DNA from: Vibrio xiamenensis
Lineage (GTDB): Bacteria; Pseudomonadota; Gammaproteobacteria; Enterobacterales; Vibrionaceae
Reading direction: 5' to 3'
DNA: 64,000 bases
Assembly: GCF_900100015.1 (NCBI RefSeq)
Contig: NZ_FNDD01000015.1
Coordinates: forward strand, 1-64,000
Shown here: piece after piece, positions 1-8,577 of the stretch
Layout: each line of letters begins with the position of its first letter
How positions within the stretch are numbered: position 1 is the stretch's first letter
The notes under the pieces: model-generated
Database searches by the model: none
Told to the model about the DNA's origin: nothing
The model's input: the letters and a program-made list of their open reading frames with translations, nothing else
Program-made: the position numbers and the translations under genes

Positions 1-1296
1 CACACTGCCAATCGCAACCGCCGAGAAACGCACCACCATAGCAAAAATCAGCGCCATCATAGTGCCAGAAAAAATCAGCCCCGGCCTTTGCCATTCCAGC
101 CATTTGGCGATGTCATTGATGGTATGATCCAGCGCGAGCACAGGCACCATAATACCAATCGCTAACACAGTGCCGGGCACGGCATAGCCCATCGACGCCA
201 AACGCATATTGCCTAAGCTCAATTTATTGGGTTGCACGCGCTGACAAAAATTCACCACCAGCGCCACCACCACACTCACCAGCGCCGCCGATAAAGACAC
301 ATATAAGCTATTGAGTGCGAACTCGCGAAACTCTGCCGTCCAGCTTGTGGCAAAATAATTGATCGCGTAGATAAGCAATTGCCCAACAGGCAATAAAAAT
401 GCAACCGCCACCAGCCCCCAACACCAAATCAGCGCCGCGACTTTTTGCCAACCTTTGAGTAGATAACGAAAATCCTCGCGGCTGGTAAATTGGTTTTGAA
501 ACAGCTTTTGCTTGCGGCGGCTATAACGCTCAGCGCTGAGTAGCAACAAGATAAACACCAACATAATGGCTGAAATCTTCGCCGCCGCGGTAAGGCTTGA
601 ATAGCCAAGCCACGTATCGTAAACCGCAGTGGTGAGCGTATTCACCGCGAAATAACTCACGGTGCCAAAATCTCCGATGGTTTCCATCGCCACCAGCGAT
701 AAGCTGACGGCGATCGCCGGACGAACTAAGGGCAACGAGACACGGCGAAAACTTTGCCAAGGGGTGCATTTTAATAGGCGCGCGGATTGCAGCAGCGACA
801 CATTTTGCTCCATGAAAGCGGCGCGGCACAGTAAGTAAACATAAGGGTAAAGCACCAGCGCTAGAACGATTGCCGCGCCAGTCAGAGTGCGAATGTCAGG
901 AAACCAATACTGTTTGGCCTGCCAACCGGTGACATCGCGCAGCCAAACTTGAATCGGCCCAGCAAAATCAAACCAATCGGTAAAGATATAGCCGACGATA
1001 TAACCAGGCATTGCTAACGGCAGAACTAACGCCCATTGCAGAATGCGCTCGCCCGGCAAACGGCACATCGCCATTAACCATGCGCTGGGAATACCAAACA
1101 CTAAGGTCAGCAGCATGACACCGCCAGTGAGTGCAATGGTATTAAAGGTGTAGGTGGGCATCACTGTCGACATAAGATGCGCAAACAGTTCATCTGTTTC
1201 GCCCACTGCGGTGTAAAAAATGGCCACAATCGGCAATACCAACAGTACGGCAAGCACTCCACTGCCAGTTTGCCAAATAAAGTTGTTATCTTTCAT
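1..1296 (-). CDS. fbpB: Ferric iron ABC transporter permease FbpB (3' part cut by window edge)
   Basis: Inner-membrane permease that moves Fe3+ handed over by the periplasmic protein FbpA. I translated it by hand: ATG at 1294-1296 with AGGAC just upstream, open for 432 codons to the window edge, so the C-terminus is missing. It has many hydrophobic segments in two halves, as in fused FbpB/SfuB-type permeases (usually about 540 residues). A BPD_transp_1-like stretch includes the GYIVGYIFTDWF region near residue 110. It lies directly downstream of fbpA and is presumably followed outside the window by the ATPase gene fbpC. The family assignment is solid. Fe3+ as substrate is inferred from fbpA. 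Confidence 0.9.
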   Translation of the reverse strand, partial: MKDNNFIWQTGSGVLAVLLVLPIVAIFYTAVGETDELFAHLMSTVMPTYTFNTIALTGGVMLLTLVFGIPSAWLMAMCRLPGERILQWALVLPLAMPGYIVGYIFTDWFDFAGPIQVWLRDVTGWQAKQYWFPDIRTLTGAAIVLALVLYPYVYLLCRAAFMEQNVSLLQSARLLKCTPWQSFRRVSLPLVRPAIAVSLSLVAMETIGDFGTVSYFAVNTLTTAVYDTWLGYSSLTAAAKISAIMLVFILLLLSAERYSRRKQKLFQNQFTSREDFRYLLKGWQKVAALIWCWGLVAVAFLLPVGQLLIYAINYFATSWTAEFREFALNSLYVSLSAALVSVVVALVVNFCQRVQPNKLSLGNMRLASMGYAVPGTVLAIGIMVPVLALDHTINDIAKWLEWQRPGLIFSGTMMALIFAMVVRFSAVAIGSV

Positions 1297-1318
1297 GATG
1301 TCCTAATTTACAAAGCAT

Positions 1319-1346
1319 AAGCCCAGTAAGTTAACTTACTGGGCTT
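1319..1346 (-). promoter_or_regulatory. Intercistronic palindrome between fbpA and fbpB
   Basis: A perfect 28-bp palindrome: AAGCCCAGTAAGTT (1319-1332) followed by its reverse complement (1333-1346). There is no T-tract on the minus strand after it. It fits an mRNA-stabilising or partially attenuating hairpin that would let the binding protein be made in excess over the permease, as is common in periplasmic-binding-protein operons. The role is inferred. Confidence 0.6.
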
Positions 1347-1390
1347 CGCGTGTCTTGGTTTGCCGCGCAAGAGTTTTAAGCGCTTAACAA

Positions 1391-2404
1391 TTACAGATCA
1401 AATTGAACTTCATCAAGAAGTTTAATCGCAGTTTCATGGTGAGCTGCGATTTCATCCAGTGATAGAGTATCCGCTTTAAAGTCGCCCCAAGACGCAACCA
1501 ATTCTGAACGCTTCACGCCTTGCTTAACCGGGTACTCAAAGTTGATTTCTGCATACATACTCTGTGCTTTATCGCTGGATAAAAATTCCATTAATTTCAA
1601 AGCATTTTCGCGATTTGGCGCATATTTGGCCATCGCCATGCCGGAAATGTTAACGTGAGTTCCGGTGCTGTTTTGATTCGGGAAATTGATGTAAACCGAT
1701 TCAGCCCACGCTTGCTGATCTTTATCCGTCATCATCTTGCCTAAGTAGTAGCTGTTGCCCAGTGACACATCACACAAACCTTCTTTGATCGCCTTTACTT
1801 GGCCGCGATCGTTACCTTGAGGTTTACGTGCCAGATTGGCTTTAACGCCTTCAAGCCACTGCTTGGTTGCCGCTTCACCATGATGCGCAATCATCGCAGA
1901 AATCAGCGAAATATTATAAGGATGCTTGCCGCTGCGCGTACAGATTTTACCTTTGAATCCAGGCTTGGCTAAATCAAGATAGTCGAAGTCTTGACCAAGT
2001 TTACCAACGCGTTCTTTAGAGGAGTAGACAGAGCGGGTACGCGTAGTAAGACCAAACCATTCGTTATCGGTATCTTGATACTGGCTTGGAATATTGGCTT
2101 CTAAAATATCGCTATTTACTGGCTGTACCACGCCTTTATCGGTCAGTTCGGAAAGACGAGCAATGTCGACGGTCAACAGTACATCAGCGGGACTGTATTC
2201 CCCCTCTTGAACTAGCTTTTCCGCGATACCGGTTTTAGCGAATTTGACGTTGACGCGAATACCGGTTTCACGACTGAATTCATCCAGCATCGGCTCGACC
2301 AAAAATGGTTGGCGGTAAGAGTAGACATTCACTTCTTGTGCGGCAAAACTTGACGCGCTAAATAAGCTACAGGCCAGTGCAGAAAGTGGAAAAAGCTTGT
2401 TCAT
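1391..2404 (-). CDS. fbpA: Periplasmic Fe(3+)-binding protein FbpA
   Basis: Substrate-binding protein of the ferric iron ABC importer, acting in the periplasm. The N-terminus is a Sec signal peptide (MNKLFPLSALACSLFSASSFAA, cleavage probably after SFA-A). The mature part is an extracellular solute-binding fold of normal length (about 315 residues). The motif LGNSYYLGKM carries the adjacent tyrosines that ligate iron in FbpA/FutA proteins. I prefer the ATG at 2404 because AAAGGAC lies 7-8 nt upstream; a TTG one codon earlier would add a single residue. The gene is preceded by a Fur-box promoter and followed by fbpB. Confidence 0.93.
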   Translation of the reverse strand: MNKLFPLSALACSLFSASSFAAQEVNVYSYRQPFLVEPMLDEFSRETGIRVNVKFAKTGIAEKLVQEGEYSPADVLLTVDIARLSELTDKGVVQPVNSDILEANIPSQYQDTDNEWFGLTTRTRSVYSSKERVGKLGQDFDYLDLAKPGFKGKICTRSGKHPYNISLISAMIAHHGEAATKQWLEGVKANLARKPQGNDRGQVKAIKEGLCDVSLGNSYYLGKMMTDKDQQAWAESVYINFPNQNSTGTHVNISGMAMAKYAPNRENALKLMEFLSSDKAQSMYAEINFEYPVKQGVKRSELVASWGDFKADTLSLDEIAAHHETAIKLLDEVQFDL

Positions 2405-2417
2405 CAATCAGTCCTTT

Positions 2418-2436
2418 ACAATTAATAATCATTATC
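2418..2436 (-). promoter_or_regulatory. Fur box upstream of fbpA
   Basis: The plus-strand bases 2425-2436 (ATAATCATTATC) match the last 12 positions of the Fur consensus GATAATGATAATCATTATC exactly. Over the full 19 bp I count 14 matches. The site lies between the fbpA -10 and the start codon, where Fur-Fe2+ would block transcription in iron-replete cells. Iron-repressed expression is inferred from the site and from the gene function. Confidence 0.75.
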
Positions 2437-2445
2437 AGCAACAAG

Positions 2446-2473
2446 ATTATAATAGCCCAGCAAGACGAAACAA
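2446..2473 (-). promoter_or_regulatory. Sigma-70 promoter of fbpA
   Basis: On the minus strand, TTGTTT (2473-2468) and a perfect TATAAT (2451-2446) are separated by 16 bp. The -10 lies immediately upstream of the Fur box. Confidence 0.65.
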
Positions 2474-2484
2474 TCTGCTAACAA

Positions 2485-2511
2485 AAAAAAACCTGCCACG
2501 AGGGCAGGTTT
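2485..2511 (-). terminator. Rho-independent terminator of amtB
   Basis: The hairpin has arms AAACCTGCC (2489-2497) and GGCAGGTTT (2503-2511) and a 5-nt loop. On the minus strand it is followed by a run of T residues. It lies 25 bp after the amtB stop and just before the fbpA promoter, so it insulates the two units. Confidence 0.9.
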
Positions 2512-2536
2512 TTCGTTTCGTTTTGTAAATCAACGA

Positions 2537-3766
2537 TTATTTAACAGTAACGAACTCTGGGTAAGCACCAACACCACAGTCATGCATATCCATACCTTCC
2601 ATCTCTTCATCTTCAGAGACGCGGATACCCATAGTTGCTTTCAGAATGCCCCAAACGATCAGGCTTGCAATGAATACCCAGGCGAAGATAACTACAGCAC
2701 CTAGAAGCTGAGAACCGAAAGATGCATCGCCGTTGCTTAGTGGCACAACCATTAGGCCGAAGAAACCACATACACCGTGAACTGAGATTGCGCCCACTGG
2801 ATCGTCGATTTTAAGTTTATCAAGACCGATGATTGCAAATACTACAATCGCACCCGCTACTGCGCCGATAGCAACAGAGTATAGTGGGCTTGGTGATAGA
2901 GGATCTGCTGTGATAGCAACAAGACCTGCCAACGCACCGTTAAGGATCATAGTTAGGTCTGCTTTACCCCAAGTGGTTTTACACACGAGAAGTGCTGCGA
3001 TAGAACCTGCTGCTGCTGCTGCGTTAGTGTTTAGGAAGATTTGACCTACTGCCGTTGCGTTCTCGAAGTCAGAAACCATCAATTGAGAACCGCCGTTGAA
3101 ACCAAACCAACCGAACCATAGGATGAAGGTACCAAGGGTTGCTAGAGGCATGTTTGAACCTGGGATTGGGAAAATCTCACCGTTCTTACCGTATTTGCCT
3201 TTACGTGCACCAAGTAGAAGCACGCCAGCTAGTGCTGCTGCTGCACCCGCCATGTGTACGATACCAGAACCTGCGAAGTCGCTGAAACCAGCTGCAGATA
3301 GGAAACCGCCGCCCCAAGTCCAGTAACCTTCCATTGGGTAGATAAAACCAGTCAGTACCACAGAGAAAACTAGGAATGCCCACAGTTTCATACGCTCAGC
3401 AACTGCACCAGAAACAACAGACATTGCCGTTGCAACGAACACTACTTGGAAGAAGAAGTCAGATTCTAGAGAGTGATCTGCGCCTTCACTTTGAGTGCCG
3501 ATTAGTGCACCAAATGAAGGAAGCCAGCCACCTTCTGCGTTATCTACGTACATGATGTGGTAGCCCACAACCAAGTACATAGTACAAGCGATTGCATAAA
3601 GAACGAAGTTCTTGGTTAGAATTTCAGTGGTGTTCTTTGAACGGACAAGGCCCGCTTCAAGCATGGCAAAACCTGCCGCCATCCACATAACCAACGCACC
3701 GGAAATGAGGAAGTAGAAGGTGTCAAGTGCGTAACGTAACTCCGTTACTGTTGTTGCGATTTCCAT
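2537..3766 (-). CDS. amtB: Ammonium transporter (Amt family)
   Basis: Trimeric inner-membrane ammonium channel. The 409-residue product has about 11 hydrophobic segments. The family's pore twin-histidines are visible in GIVHMAGAAAALAG (about residue 170) and ISVHGVCGFFG (about residue 330), and GWFGFNGGSQ is conserved. GGAG precedes the ATG at a good distance. The gene lies 27 bp downstream of glnK in the same transcript, the classic glnK-amtB pair in which deuridylylated GlnK plugs the channel when nitrogen is plentiful. The acidic tail SEDEEMEGMDMHD continues beyond the last membrane span and is probably cytosolic. Confidence 0.96.
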   Translation of the reverse strand: MEIATTVTELRYALDTFYFLISGALVMWMAAGFAMLEAGLVRSKNTTEILTKNFVLYAIACTMYLVVGYHIMYVDNAEGGWLPSFGALIGTQSEGADHSLESDFFFQVVFVATAMSVVSGAVAERMKLWAFLVFSVVLTGFIYPMEGYWTWGGGFLSAAGFSDFAGSGIVHMAGAAAALAGVLLLGARKGKYGKNGEIFPIPGSNMPLATLGTFILWFGWFGFNGGSQLMVSDFENATAVGQIFLNTNAAAAAGSIAALLVCKTTWGKADLTMILNGALAGLVAITADPLSPSPLYSVAIGAVAGAIVVFAIIGLDKLKIDDPVGAISVHGVCGFFGLMVVPLSNGDASFGSQLLGAVVIFAWVFIASLIVWGILKATMGIRVSEDEEMEGMDMHDCGVGAYPEFVTVK

Positions 3767-3793
3767 AGTATTACTCCAATCCTTATTATTCTT

Positions 3794-4231
<438 letters not shown>

Positions 4232-4247
4232 TCACGTCAAATAGCAA

Positions 4248-4278
4248 AAAGGCTTGCACAAATATTGTGCAAGCCTTT
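4248..4278 (-). terminator. yacL terminator containing an NtrC-like palindrome
   Basis: A perfect 14-bp stem (AAAGGCTTGCACAA, 4248-4261) with loop ATA and its complement (4265-4278). On the minus strand it is followed by a T-run, so it can terminate yacL. Its core TGCACAAATATTGTGCA (4255-4271) also resembles NtrC enhancer sites (TGCAC-N7-GTGCA). It sits about 70 bp upstream of the sigma-54 -24 element, a suitable place for an enhancer. The dual role is inferred. Confidence 0.75.
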
Positions 4279-4329
4279 CCCTAAAATAATGCGTATATTT
4301 TACTACTCACCAATTCAGTGCACCGATAA

Positions 4330-4698
4330 TTAACCGAATACGAAACGGTGCCACTCATTCAGCATCAATTCAAAATCATGCAATCCACACAAACTAATGC
4401 TTTCGCTCTCATAGATAGAAAAATCCTCATCAATAAGTTCATCATCATTCCCATCCATGGCGTTTTGCTTGATTTCGACTTCATCATGCAAAATAAATAG
4501 GCTGATCTCGGTTCCAATTAAGCAAAAAGATTGCCCTGGCGCACGCTTGGCTTTTTCAATTAAATCAAAAACCTCATTGAGCTTAACGCGATCTTTATTG
4601 ATCTCTTCTTGCAGCCATCTGCCGAGAACTTCGTGCCCCATCGAAAAAGCACAATAATAACTACCGTCTAAGGTGTTCTTCTTAAATTCATAGTCCAT
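4330..4698 (-). CDS. yacL: YacL family protein (UPF0231)
   Basis: Small cytosolic protein of 122 residues and unknown biochemical function. I recognise it by the start MDYEF, the motif SMGHEVLGRW, and the late motif ESISLCGLHDFE, all close to E. coli YacL (about 120 residues). GGAATCACC precedes the ATG. It is acidic in the middle. In E. coli yacL lies directly after acnB. Here the two keep the same strand and order but are separated by the glycerate cassette. No function can be proposed from the sequence. Confidence 0.88.
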   Translation of the reverse strand: MDYEFKKNTLDGSYYCAFSMGHEVLGRWLQEEINKDRVKLNEVFDLIEKAKRAPGQSFCLIGTEISLFILHDEVEIKQNAMDGNDDELIDEDFSIYESESISLCGLHDFELMLNEWHRFVFG

Positions 4699-4785
4699 GG
4701 TGATTCCAATTGACTGATCGCTATAGCGTGATTATTTATCCCTGTTATTATCCTTGATTCGGCCCGCACACTCCACACACAAATC

Positions 4786-5928
4786 ATGCAGTTAAACGAA
4801 GTGATCGCCAGACAGATCGTCGAGCGCGCAATGAAAATTATCCACTACTCCATAAATGTGATGGATGAGAAAGGCAGGATCATCGGTTCGGGCGATCCCA
4901 ACCGCTTGTACCAGCAGCACGAAGGCGCGATTCTGGCGCTCAATGATAACCGTGTTGTGGACATTGATATCGCCACCGCAGAGAATCTCAAAGGCGTCAA
5001 ACCTGGCATCAACTTACCGATTCATTATCAGAACCAACCCATTGGTGTGGTTGGTATTTCTGGCGAACCCAATGAAGTGCGTTATTATGGTGAGCTGGTC
5101 AAAATGACCGCAGAGCTTATCGTCGAACAAGCCGATATGATGTCCAAGATTCAGTGGAATAAGCGCCATAGAGAAGAACTACTACTTCAGTTGATCAAAG
5201 GATCGTCGCTCAACGAAGACCAGCTAAATTCGATTGCTCAGCGCCTCAATCTCGACCTTAGCCAGCCCCGTATCGCGGCCGTGGTTAAGGTTTTCCCCAA
5301 AAAGGGGCATGTGGTGACCTTGGAGCACCTGCAACGCACTGTACATTTGCTTGAATACCCCGAAAGAGACAACTTAGTGGGTATTTTGTCGGTGTCCGCC
5401 AATGAAGTGGTGGTATTAAAACCGATCACGTTGACGGCTCAAGGCTGGTCGTGGCAGAGCGAAGCAAAGCGCACTCAGCAACTGCTAAAACGGGTCAAGC
5501 AAGAGCCGCAATTTTCGATAAAAATTGCTCTTGGGGAGTATTTCCCTTCACTATCCGGGTTATCGCAATCCTTTGAAACCGCTAAATTAACTCTCAAACA
5601 TACCGTCAATCACTCCGGCAGTATGTTCTTCTATCAAGACTACAAGTTACCGGTGCTATTAAGTGGTATTCGTTACCATTCATGGCAATCGGATCTGCTG
5701 CGTAAGCCGATGGAAAAACTGCACCAACACGACAAAAAAGGCGTGCTGCTAAAAACCTTATGCGTATATTTTTCACAAAATTGCGACTTGCATCAAACTA
5801 GTGCGTTGCTGCATATTCACCGTAATACCCTGCGCTACCGTCTTGAACAAATAGAAACCATAACCTCTCTAAGTTTCAATAAGTTAGATGAAAAAACCTT
5901 GTTATATTTAGCCAGTAATTTCTACTAA
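4786..5928 (+). CDS. cdaR: CdaR-type sugar-diacid/glycerate transcriptional regulator
   Basis: DNA-binding activator of 380 residues. The N-terminal sugar-diacid recognition domain (about 1-135) includes INVMDEKGRIIGSGDPNRL and GINLPIHY. A middle GGDEF-like PucR segment follows. The C-terminal PucR helix-turn-helix (about 325-378) contains LLHIHRNTLRYRLEQIE. It aligns along its length with E. coli CdaR, which activates galactarate, glucarate and glycerate genes. It is the first gene of a cassette with a GntP permease and glycerate kinase, so it most likely senses glycerate or a related acid and activates those genes. I see no strong Shine-Dalgarno at this ATG; the start is chosen by homology. 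Confidence 0.9.
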   Translation: MQLNEVIARQIVERAMKIIHYSINVMDEKGRIIGSGDPNRLYQQHEGAILALNDNRVVDIDIATAENLKGVKPGINLPIHYQNQPIGVVGISGEPNEVRYYGELVKMTAELIVEQADMMSKIQWNKRHREELLLQLIKGSSLNEDQLNSIAQRLNLDLSQPRIAAVVKVFPKKGHVVTLEHLQRTVHLLEYPERDNLVGILSVSANEVVVLKPITLTAQGWSWQSEAKRTQQLLKRVKQEPQFSIKIALGEYFPSLSGLSQSFETAKLTLKHTVNHSGSMFFYQDYKLPVLLSGIRYHSWQSDLLRKPMEKLHQHDKKGVLLKTLCVYFSQNCDLHQTSALLHIHRNTLRYRLEQIETITSLSFNKLDEKTLLYLASNFY

Positions 5929-6011
5929 CCAAATGCCAAGTGTTGTTCAACTGCACAATAAACTCAGCTTTGCGGTGGTATTTTTTTGTTCAATATAACA
6001 AAGATGCAATC

Positions 6012-6040
6012 ATGCACTTTCCATATAGTAACCAGTGCAT
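6012..6040 (+). promoter_or_regulatory. Candidate CdaR operator upstream of the permease gene
   Basis: An inverted repeat ATGCACT (6012-6018) and AGTGCAT (6034-6040), with centres 22 bp apart (about two helical turns), lies in the 144-bp gap between cdaR and the permease. An activator gene immediately upstream makes CdaR the natural candidate to bind. I know of no published motif that I can match, so this is inference. Confidence 0.3.
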
Positions 6041-6072
6041 AAAAACACCCACTAATATTATGGAATTGGAAC

Positions 6073-7338
6073 ATGGTTGAAGTCTCTACATTAGGTGCAT
6101 TAGCGGCATTAGTCGTAGCTATCGTACTGATTTTGAAAAAAGTCCCACCAGCATATGGCATGATTCTCGGTGCTCTGGTTGGCGGTGTCATTGGCGGTGT
6201 CTCACTCACTGAAACCGTCGGATTAATGATTGGCGGCGCGCAAGGTATTGTCACTGCTGTACTGCGTATCTTGGCTGCAGGCGTGCTCGCAGGCGTATTG
6301 ATTGAATCTGGTGCAGCGACCTCGATTGCTGAAACCATTGTTAAAAAGGTGGGCGAAACCCGCGCTTTGTTAGCGCTGGCTTTAGCGACAATGATTCTAA
6401 CTGCGGTCGGCGTGTTTGTAGACGTTGCCGTGATCACCGTATCGCCAATTGCCCTTGCGATTGCGCGCCGCGCAGACCTATCAAAAATGGCGATTTTGCT
6501 GGCGATGATCGGTGGTGGTAAAGCGGGTAACGTCATGTCACCAAACCCAAATGCGATTGCCGCAGCAGACGCCTTCCATGTTCCCCTAACCTCAGTAATG
6601 GCAGCCGGCATTATTCCAGGCTTGTGCGGGCTAGTATTTGCGTATTTTATTGCCAAAAAACTGGTGAACCGTGGTTCTAAAGTCGCTGAGCACGAAGTGG
6701 TTTCGGTTGATCACAGCCAGTTGCCCGGTTTTGGTGCTGCCATTGTGGCGCCTTTGATTGCGATTGCCTTACTTGCCCTGCGTCCGATTGCCAACTTCAA
6801 TGTTGACCCGCTAATTGCCCTGCCACTAGGTGGCCTCGTCGGTGCCTTAGTGATGGGACGTTTTCGTGACACCAACCACTTTGCAGTTTCCGGTTTAAGC
6901 CGCATGGCGCCTGTTGCTGTGATGCTTTTAGGCACAGGTACCTTAGCGGGCATCATCGCTCACTCAGGTCTGAAAGGTGGATTAATTGATGTGCTTACCG
7001 CTTCTGGCTTGCCTTCCTATCTTCTCGCGCCAATTTCTGGTGCAATGATGTCTTTGGCAACAGCGTCGACCACTGCAGGTACTGCGGTCGCCTCAAACGT
7101 ATTTAGCCACACCATTCTTGAACTTGGCGTTCCAGCCCTTGCTGGCGCGGCAATGATTCACTCAGGCGCGACCGTTCTTGACCATATGCCACACGGGAGT
7201 TTCTTCCACGCCACTGGCGGTGCGGTACACATGGACATTCGTGAACGTCTTAAATTGATCCCGTACGAATCCGCGGTTGGTTTGATGATTGCTTTCGTAT
7301 CCGTAATGATATTCGGCGTATTCGGCTTTTTCGTCTAG
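6073..7338 (+). CDS. GntP family permease (probable glycerate or sugar-acid importer)
   Basis: Inner-membrane symporter of 421 residues with about 12 hydrophobic segments. The GntP family pattern is seen in PPAYGMILGALVGG near the N-terminus, GGGKAGNVMSPNPNAIAAAD around residue 155, and the histidine-rich HSGATVLDHMPHGSFFHATGG near residue 360. GGAATTGGA lies upstream of the ATG. It lies between a CdaR-type regulator and glycerate kinase, with only 23 bp to the kinase gene. Glycerate is therefore the best guess for the substrate. Gluconate or another hydroxy-acid cannot be excluded, so I give no gene symbol. Confidence 0.88.
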   Translation: MVEVSTLGALAALVVAIVLILKKVPPAYGMILGALVGGVIGGVSLTETVGLMIGGAQGIVTAVLRILAAGVLAGVLIESGAATSIAETIVKKVGETRALLALALATMILTAVGVFVDVAVITVSPIALAIARRADLSKMAILLAMIGGGKAGNVMSPNPNAIAAADAFHVPLTSVMAAGIIPGLCGLVFAYFIAKKLVNRGSKVAEHEVVSVDHSQLPGFGAAIVAPLIAIALLALRPIANFNVDPLIALPLGGLVGALVMGRFRDTNHFAVSGLSRMAPVAVMLLGTGTLAGIIAHSGLKGGLIDVLTASGLPSYLLAPISGAMMSLATASTTAGTAVASNVFSHTILELGVPALAGAAMIHSGATVLDHMPHGSFFHATGGAVHMDIRERLKLIPYESAVGLMIAFVSVMIFGVFGFFV

Positions 7339-7361
7339 CGGGACTTTAGGAGAAACAAATT

Positions 7362-8495
7362 ATGAAAATTGTCATTGCGCCAGACTCGTTTAAAGAGAGT
7401 CTTACAGCGATGGAAGTTGCCCAGGCGATAGAGAAAGGCTTTCGCCAAGTGCTGCCTAACGCACAATACATCAAACTGCCAATGGCTGATGGTGGAGAAG
7501 GTACGGTGCAATCTTTGGTCGATGCCACTTCCGGCTCTATCATTGCAGTGCCAGTCACGGCCCCACTGGGTAACCAAGTTGATGGCTTCTTCGGTTTGCT
7601 TGGCGATGGCGAAACCGCGGTAATCGAAATGGCGGCGGCATCAGGTTTGCACTTGGTGCCAAGTGAGCAAAGAAACCCGCTTATCACCAGCAGCTTTGGC
7701 ACTGGTGAATTGATCAAAGCCGTTCTCGATCGCGGCGTTAAGCACATCATCATGGGAATTGGCGGCAGCGCCACCAATGATGCTGGCCTTGGCATGGCGC
7801 AAGCTTTGGGCATCAAAATGCTTGATGAAAACGGCGAGCAACTCGGTGCTGGCGGCGGTGAGCTTAGCAAATTGGCCCACATTGATGTCTCTGGTTTAGA
7901 TCCTCGCCTTGCTGATGTGAGTTTAGAAATCGCCTGTGACGTCGACAACCCGTTGTGCGGCCCTAAAGGCGCATCACACGTGTTCGGCCCGCAAAAAGGC
8001 GCAACACCTGAGATGGTTAAGCAATTGGACGCCAACTTGGCGCACTTTGCCAAAGTGCTGACATCAGACTTAGACCAACAAGTTGAGCATCTGCCGGGCG
8101 CTGGTGCAGCTGGCGGTATTGGCGCAGCGTTTGTCGCACTCCTTGGTGCCAAGTTGCGCCCTGGAATTGAAATTGTGATGGATGCGGTCAGCTTTGATGA
8201 TGTTATCGCCGACGCGGATTTAGTGATCACTGGCGAAGGGCGAATCGATAGCCAAACCATTCACGGTAAAACCCCGATTGGCGTGGCGCGCAAAGCTAAA
8301 AACCATGCACTACCTGTGATTGGTATTTCTGGCTGCCTGACCAACGATTGTGGCGTCGTCCACGAGCACGGTATTGACGCAGTGTTTGCTGTGGTCAACA
8401 GCTCGGTGAGCTTAGAAACTGCGCTCAAAGAAGCGGCGGTGAATATCGAGCTCACTGCACGCAACGTCGCAGCGTTATATCAAATTCACGCTTAA
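7362..8495 (+). CDS. glxK: Glycerate kinase (GlxK/GarK family, glycerate 2-kinase type)
   Basis: Phosphorylates D-glycerate with ATP to 2-phosphoglycerate, feeding lower glycolysis. The 377 residues begin MKIVIAPDSFKESLTA, the family signature, followed by LPMADGGEGT (about 40-49), MGIGGSATNDAG (about 130-141), LPGAGAAGGIG, and TGEGRIDSQTIHGKTP near residue 290. AGGAG precedes the ATG. It ends the cassette with the permease and CdaR-type regulator and is closed by a strong terminator. The split between the glxK and garK names is not resolvable from sequence; both encode the same activity. Confidence 0.93.
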   Translation: MKIVIAPDSFKESLTAMEVAQAIEKGFRQVLPNAQYIKLPMADGGEGTVQSLVDATSGSIIAVPVTAPLGNQVDGFFGLLGDGETAVIEMAAASGLHLVPSEQRNPLITSSFGTGELIKAVLDRGVKHIIMGIGGSATNDAGLGMAQALGIKMLDENGEQLGAGGGELSKLAHIDVSGLDPRLADVSLEIACDVDNPLCGPKGASHVFGPQKGATPEMVKQLDANLAHFAKVLTSDLDQQVEHLPGAGAAGGIGAAFVALLGAKLRPGIEIVMDAVSFDDVIADADLVITGEGRIDSQTIHGKTPIGVARKAKNHALPVIGISGCLTNDCGVVHEHGIDAVFAVVNSSVSLETALKEAAVNIELTARNVAALYQIHA

Positions 8496-8518
8496 AAAAT
8501 TTAAATCTCCACAACGAA

Positions 8519-8549
8519 AAAAGCCGCTCAGCAGTACCGAGCGGCTTTT
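8519..8549. terminator. Bidirectional terminator between glycerate kinase and acnB
   Basis: Arms AAAAGCCGCTC (8519-8529) and GAGCGGCTTTT (8539-8549) with a 9-nt loop. T-runs follow on both strands. It serves the convergent glycerate cassette and acnB. Confidence 0.92.
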
Positions 8550-8577
8550 CTTTTATTACGCGTTAAGCGATTGCGTA

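Noticed and set aside
5964..6656. 230-codon minus-strand frame opposite the GntP permease
   Set aside because: Thr/Ala/Pro-rich low-complexity product mirroring the hydrophobic permease; no ribosome binding site and no recognised domain.
7346..8260. 304-codon open frame on the minus strand opposite glycerate kinase
   Set aside because: It is the antisense of a well-supported kinase gene; composition (Ser/Pro/Ala-rich) is that of a shadow frame and no family motif is visible.
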